A DNA stretch of 64,000 nt from Linanthus parryae (taxonomy: Eukaryota > Streptophyta > Magnoliopsida > Ericales > Polemoniaceae), in NCBI GenBank assembly GCA_023055425.1, contig JALGPY010000010.1, positions 48,665,863 through 48,729,862 of the forward strand, written 5' to 3'. Position 1 is the first letter of the stretch. Each line of letters starts with the position of its first letter. A program made the translations under genes and the position numbers. Of the stretch, positions 57,536 to 64,000 are shown piece after piece. Under the pieces are notes generated by a model. That model ran no database searches. It was not told where the DNA came from and saw only the letters and a list, made by a program, of their open reading frames with translations.

Positions 57536-59369
57536 TTAAGACATGCTTGACAAGTCTCGAAGAAATGCCTCCCAATCATAATTAACACCAATGCCATCAG
57601 GGATATCACGAGCTGCTTGTTGAAACATAAGAGTTGGGGCCTGTTGTGCCGCTGCTGACGACGAGACATGTTGAGCACGAGGGTGACTTATAGGTTCAAA
57701 TTCATTGCCACGTCGCATGACAACTTGCATTTCTTTGGCAGCATGCTTTTCTTGTCTCGCTCCATGACGGTAATTATTGAGGGGTTCAGTCATGGGTTCT
57801 AGGTATGCGTTGAATCCTTGGGCTCGGAGCGCGTATAGGACGTCCTCGCGATTGACCGTGATGCGACTCTCATCCTGACAATGCTTATTGGCCACCGTGG
57901 CAATGTCGCGGAGGAAGGCTGTGGCACAAAGTTGCATCATATCTTTCGATTCATCGCTTATCATGGAATCGCGAGGCATAGCCTTCCGCATTATGCGGGT
58001 GATGGAGGGGATTGAAAAGAATTTTTTCTTGTCGCGTGATGCACCTACACCTTAATTGTGAGAATCATGGAAATAAATGTTAGTACATATATTTTATTTA
58101 CAAAGTCTCAAGTATTATCCGGAGAGTGTAGAAATTAGATTGAATAGATGATGAGAGTATACCATGTACTAAGATTATGTGAAATATTTTAAAAAATAAA
58201 AAATAATGATAGGGAATTGATAATTATGACACAAAATTTAGTAGTGAATCATCAAATTTACGTTGTTTTTATCTCTGATGGGTCTTTCCAGCTAGAGAAC
58301 AAAAAAACGCGAACTTAGTAAAAATCATCTTTTTCTCCAATTATATTTCCTCGTATATGTATCAAAATACTACAACGTCCAAACACGCTATAACAACGAG
58401 TTTGGTTTTTTTTTTTTTTTTGAAGTATTGTTCATATGGGAACTTGATTACTTGCTTCATTTTATGACATGATGAATCAAATTTGAGTGCCGTACCATGT
58501 ATTTCTCATAAATTTAAAAATATGAAACTTTATGTTTCAAACAACAAGAACATTCATGGAAATATAATTCATGAGAAAATTATTATAAATTAGTTTTAAA
58601 AAGGAATGCATATGTTGGATCATTTTCCGAATATATCTACCTATAAGATAGGTTACATAATACGAAAAGAAATTAGTATTTCATAATATTGTATTATTAT
58701 GAAGTTAAATTGATCCATTTACGTAAAACTTCAAACAATAATAAACATTCATTTCGAAAATCGTCTCCTTAGAACTCAAGGATAGTGAGGTATGAGCTTA
58801 CAAAACAAATCTTATGAGAAATTTTATTCATTTAAATCTATTTCATAAGAGAAATGTCACGTACTAGTCTTTTTAAGGCTGAAACTCTATATATGTATAT
58901 ATTATATATCAATATATATAATATCGTGTATTTCACGATAGATAACAATAGAAATTTCATAAGGTTCAAATCACAAAGAACATATAATCAGACCTTGTTT
59001 GTGAGAATATATTCATCAAAATCTAATTCGTTAGAAATATCGTACACAAAAATCTATTACTACGAGGTTCAATAAGCTAATAGACATGACATGTGATTTA
59101 AATTACAAGAAGAACAAAAAATTCAAGACAAAATTATCATTGGCTTGAAGAGTTGTGTGAACGTTCAAGCAACTAAGAAATTATGGGATCCCATATTGCA
59201 AATTAGAGTTGTAGCTAGCTAGAGGAACAGTATTATTTGTTTCTTCACATTTATATTTGAAAAGTTTAGTCACATACAATGTTGTTAAATATTATAGGTC
59301 AAGATTAGAATTACCTGACTTCACTTTTTCTTTATTCAAGGCAGAATTCTGTCCTTGTCCATCCTTCAT
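57536..59369 (-). CDS. NF-YB-like histone-fold protein, copy E (apparently intact)
   Basis: Two exons: 59,369-59,315 (55 nt, MKDGQGQNSALNKEK leader, donor CAG/GTAATT) and 58,044-57,536 (509 nt, after a TAG acceptor). The phase joins a split Gly codon and predicts 187 aa ending ...DLSSMS. A basic leader (~1-28) is followed by the histone fold (~29-115): FFSIPSITRIMRKAMPRDSM, QLCATAFLRDIATVANKHC, SRITVNREDVLYALRAQGF, then YLEPMTEPLNNYR. The C-terminal part has FEPISHPRAQHVSSS, a Gln/Ala-rich stretch and a NYDWEAFLRDL end rich in acidic and aromatic residues. The fold corresponds to NF-YB/HAP3 subunits, which dimerise with NF-YC in the nucleus; many residues of the standard NF-YB core differ, so CCAAT binding cannot be assumed. 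It is the only copy of the five with no visible lesion. The intron (~1.27 kb) and flanks are shared with the broken copies. Confidence 0.7.
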
Positions 59370-60794
59370 CTTCACTCTTCTGCATCTCTTCTTCGACAAT
59401 AAAATTTGATGTTAGCGTCATAAAAATCGACTATTTATAAGTTTCAGTTGTAGTCATTTTACGTAAGTTTTGATTGATGAGAACTAAAATATAAATAGTA
59501 CTTAAAATAACTTGACATTTAATTATAATCACCTGGCGCATGATATTATATATCTCCTTATAGTTAATCTCGTAGTGACAGTTCGAAAAAACTTGTTTAA
59601 AATTAATTAGACACGTAATAGGCTAATTAGTGTCTAAATTAGTCGAAGTTGACATTCAGTTTTTAGAATGCTAAGAGTATGCCTTGTCTGAGAAGAAAAT
59701 AAAATTTTATTTGAATTATGCATCATTTTGAAAAAGGAATATTATTCTTAATTCATTATCTCTCTCGACTTTATCAGCGCTTATAAGTACAAAAACTATG
59801 TGATATCTTATAATATACGCACTACCATTAGTGGATTCATTCACTAGAAAATTTATGTTATAAAATGTTATTTGCTGTATTATTATTTTGTTGCCTTTTT
59901 TTAGCTCCCTATATTGTCTTAATGTATAAATTATACTTAAAAAAATCATACTAGTCTTTGGTTTCGTTCATTATTTAAGTCACTATTTTTTTGAGGTTCT
60001 CAAATTACAGGATTTTTTTAAAAATAATTAGTAATTAAATTTTAATCAAATAGATAGAAAAGTGAAACGAAACTGTATAGATTCAACCTATATACTAAAA
60101 TAGAAAACCTATCAATTGTTCAATAAGAAAATTTTTAAATGGACAGAATGTGAGAAACATAGTTGGACATATTTTATTTTGTAACAATTTCTATTATTTT
60201 TTAATTGTCCTTAAGGGTTTACCATTCCATTTATAGATTTTAGGTATGCTAAATAAGAAATTGTATCTACAAATATGTCAAAAATTATGTCTACTATTTT
60301 CGACTCGTCCAATAATCTTCGAAAGTAGTTAATGTGTTCCAGATTCATTTTATATGGACACAGTTTTAGACATAGTTATGAGCATGGTTTCATAATTTGA
60401 TAATACTGAAATATGATATGAAAATTATATACGTTATAGAAATGATAATTAGTAAAAGCGACTGTTAAACAAATCATAACTTAGTGATAAGTTATGTAAA
60501 TGGAGCTGACATATAACTTATTTTTATCTATTTCTTCATGTGTGAGTTGAGCATGTTTAAAAGAAGCTACACAGTCAAGTTTACTTTTACGCTCATGCGA
60601 ATGATTATTTCAATATGATTTAGATTACTTAATAGATGTCCACATGACATGACATGAGCCGGTGTCATACCGTGCATATCACGAAAAGTTACTATAATTC
60701 AACTTTAAGGTCCAAGAATAGAAACATTCACCTCCATGTGCGTCAATCGATTACTTTTCACAAACTAGCTATTGCTCTAAAATGTTTAATCTAT
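59370..60794. repeat. 5' flank of copy E (third arm)
   Basis: Non-coding; reverse complement of about 2,200-3,690. Compared with the other arms it has no MULE at the TATCTTATA site (~59,805) and no long (AT)n. Presumed promoter region of copy E, though no element can be pointed to with confidence. Confidence 0.55.
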
Positions 60795-60902
60795 GCAGCT
60801 AGGGTGGTAGCTCAAGTGGTAGAGCGTTGGAAGCCCTTGCATGAGGTCACGGTTCAAGCCATGTTGATGACAAAACAATTTCTCAATTTTTTTTTAATCT
60901 AT
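60785..60902 (+). mobile_element. Short tRNA-like SINE with T-rich tail
   Basis: Body ~60,795-60,892. Box A TAGCTCAAGTGGTAGAGCG (~60,809) and box B GGTTCAAGCC (~60,851), then a T-rich end. Target duplication TTTAATCTAT at 60,785-60,794 and 60,893-60,902. The homologous place in block 1 (~2,165-2,180, opposite strand) lacks it, confirming insertion after duplication. Confidence 0.8.
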
Positions 60903-61251
60903 ATGATACACAATAACATGACATGACAAAACAAGGTATATTTAATAAGGTGGTCCATCTAGTTCATGCAAAATTATATTCATTTAAGTTTAACTTTTAA
61001 GAGACATTGTCACATCATAGACCCTTAAAATTCGAATAGTAAATAACATTTGTTCATAAATAGTATACGAGAAACTATCAAATGTAATCTCATTCCTGAA
61101 CAACATCATACTCAAAGATCAACTTAATGTTGGTCAATATATTATATAGGATCTGGAACTTTACTAAAAAAAAAAAAAGAAACTTCAACAAATCTAACAT
61201 CTTCTTGGAACTTCAAAAAATATGAAGAATGTGTGCATATACAAGAAAATT
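60903..61251. repeat. Far end of the third arm
   Basis: Reverse complement of about 1,770-2,160, ending in GTGTGCATATACAAGAAAATTG at ~61,251, where a LINE poly(A) tail begins. The orphan exon found at 1,584 in block 1 would lie just beyond and is not present. Confidence 0.6.
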
Positions 61252-62080
61252 GTTTTTTTTTTTTTTTTCAGAAAAGTAACAGCTTTTATAGATCATGAAT
61301 TGGCCATTACAATAGTTGCTTCCTTCGTAATACAGTCCACAAGACAAGATGGCAAAGTATGTTTTGAAAGATTAGGAACTGAACATTTTCTTTAGCTTGG
61401 GTAGCCAGTAGATGGGCTGCGTTGTTCGAACTCCAGTTCCGGAAAACGATGTCAATCTCCGAGAACATTCTTATTAAATTAGCAACATTTTCAATGACGA
61501 CACCCACTTCAGAAATGTCCTCCCCTTTGCTACCTCTTTGGGCTCTCTGGATCTGGTCGATAACTCCCTTAGCATGCCTTTCAGAACAAGAGCATTGCAT
61601 TGTAAGATCAGAGCCATTCGGACCGCCTCTTTAGCCGCAGGAGCATCAACATGTTTTGGAGAGAGATAACTGCGAATAGGAATTCCAGTACCCTGAATGA
61701 TTGTTCCTCTGTCATCTCGAATGAGCACTCCAATTCCAGCACTTTTCGCCTTTTCACACCAAGCTCCGTCGAAATTAGCTTTCAGCCACCCACTAGGTGG
61801 TTTAACCCACGACTTCGATGGCATACTATCAGTAGGGGAAGTCTTCATCTGCTCTTCACCCAGCCTTCCCAATTCTTCCCTGAAGAGGTTTATTTCTCTG
61901 CAAATTTTACCCGGTTGGTAGATTTTGTTTTGGAACAGTCCAAAGTTTCGCGCCTTCCACAACCACCAAATGGTGATTGCGAAAGGAACTAGCTCAGTGT
62001 GACTCAACTCCTCCAACCCGTAGGCTGTCCACACAGGAAAGTTGTCAGGTAGTGAAGGATTTACATGATCTATCACATAC
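61252..62080 (-). pseudogene. LINE ORF2 3' end: RNase H domain and poly(A)
   Basis: Reverse strand. A poly(T) run at 61,253-61,269 is the complement of the poly(A) tail. The coding part from 62,076 reads ITIWWLWKARN, GWLKANFDGAWCEKAKSAGIGVLIRDDRG (first RNase H Asp) and AAKEAVRMALILQCNALVL (Glu). A frame change at ~61,585 then leads to KGVIDQIQRAQRG and VFRNWSSNNAAHLLATQA (61,600-61,307). This is the RVT_3/RNase H-like end of plant L1-type LINE ORF2. It is dead. Confidence 0.85.
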
Positions 62081-62530
62081 AGATCTACAACATGAATTAT
62101 AGCGAAAGATTCATGTGTGTACCTTTTCTTCCTTAGCTCCTAGCGCAGCGGATGATCGTAGGTTGCTTGCTTTCACGCACCAATCTTGCTCCCACATTGT
62201 GGCTCGAATCTCTAGGACGAAAGCTCTTGTTCACACCAAGATCCACCAATGGAGGCTAGTTAGAGTGAGAGGCTAGGGTTCCCAGAACTGTATTTTGATC
62301 AGCACATGATCTCTACACGGTAGTGTATTATTATTATGCATTAAGCATATAATAATGTAGGAGGTTGTCTCCTTATATAGACAGAGTTATACCTAGTTTG
62401 CACATAACCCCCTAAGGTTTGTGCCTTTGCTATTAGCCCCATAAGGTTTGAGCATTGTTGCACTAACCCCTCAAGGTTAAGATAATTGCATTGGGCACCT
62501 AACATGGGCGCACCAAATGCTAACAGGTTG
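62080..62530 (-). repeat. LTR-like insertion inside the LINE ORF2
   Basis: Separates the zinc-finger and RNase H parts of the LINE. On the reverse strand it starts about TGTTAGCATTTGGTGCG (~62,527) and has paired motifs typical of Copia LTRs (AACCTTGAGGGGTTAGTGCAA, then AACCTTAGGGGGTTATGTGC). It has a TATA box (TCTATATAAGGAG, ~62,375) and a GAGCCACAATG region. It looks like a solo LTR, but no clean target duplication was found, so the left limit is approximate. Confidence 0.5.
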
Positions 62531-62887
62531 CTTTTGAAGGAAGACGCCATGCTCGATATTTTCCCTGATTTCTTTTTCCACTGGGCACAAGCGAAACACA
62601 TGAGAACCCGATTCTCCACGATGACCACAAGCTTGGCACAAATTTGGGACTTCGATAGTTCTTCTTCGGAGGTTGTCCACTGCAGGGAGGCCGTTTTGTA
62701 TACTACGCCAAAGATGTTGCTGCATTTTTGGCGGAACTTTTATCTTCCATATTTTACTCATAGCTTTTGAAGCCGAGTTAGACGAGCCCTCTTCATTTTC
62801 GCTTTCCTTCTGTCTTAGAGCTTGTTGATACCCTGTCTTTACTGTGTAATGGCCCGAATCCGAAAAGTGCCAAATAAGCCTATCTTG
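62531..62887 (-). pseudogene. LINE ORF2: zf-RVT region
   Basis: Reverse strand: WKIKVPPKMQQHLWRSIQNGLPAVDNLRRR, then LCQACGHRGES and SHVFRLCP (62,760-62,560). This is the zf-RVT module that links reverse transcriptase to RNase H in plant LINEs. The upstream RT should lie to the right but is cut by an LTR at 62,888. Confidence 0.8.
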
Positions 62888-64000
62888 TAGGGTTTTGATT
62901 CATGGATGCACAACGGAAGCATAAACAATCATAAAACCTTGCAAAACCCTCCAAGGATCACAAGTCAAGAGACATAACGATGGTAAGGGTAAGAAATCAT
63001 AAACACACCTTAGGGTTCTCCTTTGATGACTTCAAACGCGAATTGTGTCACGTTCTCTATGGTTGATCCACGCCTATAGTTGATCCTAGATCTCCCAAGT
63101 CCTTGGTGCTAGCTCGGAAGAGGAAGAGGAAGAAGAATCACGTAAAACGAGACCCAAAAGGAGGGTCTCGGCCTCCTTATGGCCGACGGGGACGGGGCGG
63201 CGGCAAGGGGGCGGTCGGCTCCCTTATTGCTTGCTCTCTCTCCTTTTGTCTCTCCCACTCTTTGTTATGTTCAATAATGAGCATAAGTTATGTGGGAAGG
63301 AAGGAAGGAAGGTCCTTTATATAGTCCAACAACTCCTTGCCAACTACCTAAAGGACTTATTCTAGTCCTACTAGAATTCAATTTAGTCCCTTCCTTGCAA
63401 ATTAGTCCCTACTAAGTTTGCAAGGGTTTGCAAAGTGATCCTTCTAATTAATTAATCCTATTAATAAATTCTTAAATCTAGTTCAACTCTATGTAGCGTG
63501 TGACCCCATAGGTTCTATCTAGTTGGTAGCAACTATTTGCTAATATGGAGCGGTCTCTAGCAAAACATCCATTCTAGCCAACTAATAGAATAGTCATCTT
63601 GACAACCTTTGTACAAGTAATTGTCTCATCCCTTTGTCTCTATATCCGGATTGGACACGAGACATACAAGTCACACTCGTATATCCAATCCATAGTTTCT
63701 CGATCCATGGGAATAGCCTTATTCGTGCAAATAACATCAATATCCCATATTGATTTATTTGAGTCTGGCCAGACATTCTATAAGCACTATCCCTCGAGTG
63801 GCCTAGGATATTTGCTCCTGTTATGTGGGAGGGACGAATCCTATCTACGTCCACTACGATCTCTAAGCTTGCTTCTTATTGTATCCAGTACACGCCTTTA
63901 TAACTACCCAGTTACGGTGTAGTGTTTGACGCTACCAAGATCACAATATTCCACAACTAGAATATCTAGTGACTTCAAGTCTAAGGATGACAATACCATT
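62888..64000 (-). repeat. Copia LTR, reverse, running off the window
   Basis: Its 3' end is at 62,888 (plus-strand TGTAGGGTTTTGATTCATGG, the complement of ...AACCCTACA). Much of it matches the complement of 36,890-37,977: the GTGTGACCCCATA segment (63,499), the TCTCTATATCCGGA segment (63,638) and the TCTAGTGACTTCAAGTCTAA segment (63,965). Because LINE sequence lies just past the 3' end, this is a solo LTR or the 3' LTR of an element whose body is beyond 64,000. Confidence 0.8.

Noticed and set aside
60795..60870. Possible tRNA gene
   Set aside because: Flanked by a 10-bp target duplication with a T-rich tail and absent from paralogous arms; it is a SINE insertion.
1..64000. CRISPR arrays, bacterial operons, ribosome-binding sites
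   Set aside because: The content is eukaryotic plant DNA with introns, SINEs and LTR elements; no spaced short repeats of CRISPR type seen.

Overview
The window is AT-rich nuclear DNA from a flowering plant, most likely a eudicot. The evidence is an LTR-retrotransposon population (Copia and Gypsy), DUF4283-type LINE ORF1s, MULE and hAT-type DNA elements, tRNA-derived SINEs, and relics of plant-only gene families (L-type lectin receptor kinase, phytocyanin, NF-YB). Almost every open frame belongs to a decayed mobile element. There is no dense array of host genes.

Backbone. A composite block of about 13 kb occurs twice in direct orientation: 1 to ~13,226 (entered part-way at the left edge) and ~22,830 to ~35,965. 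In order, each block holds a reverse-strand DUF4283 LINE ORF1; an orphan copy of the first exon of an NF-YB-like gene; a forward two-exon NF-YB-like gene whose 3' end is fused to a Gypsy polyprotein fragment; a G-rich spacer; a second NF-YB-like gene in reverse orientation; and a Copia reverse-transcriptase fragment. The two NF-YB-like genes sit tail to tail on the arms of a large inverted repeat (2,345-5,376 against 7,939-12,432 in block 1). The spacer plus reverse arm occurs a third time at ~54,500-61,250. That gives five NF-YB-like copies. Only the one at 57,536-59,369 (reverse, predicted 187 aa) appears fully open.

Insertions and neighbours. A 1.37-kb MULE with long TIRs and a 9-bp target duplication sits in the first reverse arm (10,210-11,583). 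Between the two blocks lie a Gypsy chromodomain/LTR end (13,233 to ~13,980), an N-terminal lectin-receptor-kinase fragment (reverse, 13,990-14,359) and a heavily mutated SIRE/Maximus-like Copia element (~16,260-21,840). After block 2 come a Copia 3' LTR (36,586-37,977), other LTR-like debris, and a MULE transposase (reverse). That transposase gene is split by a TNT1/Tork-like Copia element (40,687-46,983), whose 5' LTR itself carries two hAT-like insertions (45,169-45,595 and 45,757-46,862).

From 47,850 to 53,531 a lectin-receptor-kinase kinase domain (reverse) is split inside its HRD catalytic loop by an Ale/Retrofit-type Copia element (48,422-52,122, TSD GACAT). It is followed by a two-exon phytocyanin-like pseudogene with a SINE in its intron. 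The right end holds a hAT-type MITE, the third NF-YB block, a LINE ORF2 3' end with a poly(A) tail, and a reverse-strand LTR of the same family as 36,586-37,977, cut by the window end.

Assignments were made by reading motifs by eye. Family names are from recognition, not searches, and species is not determined.
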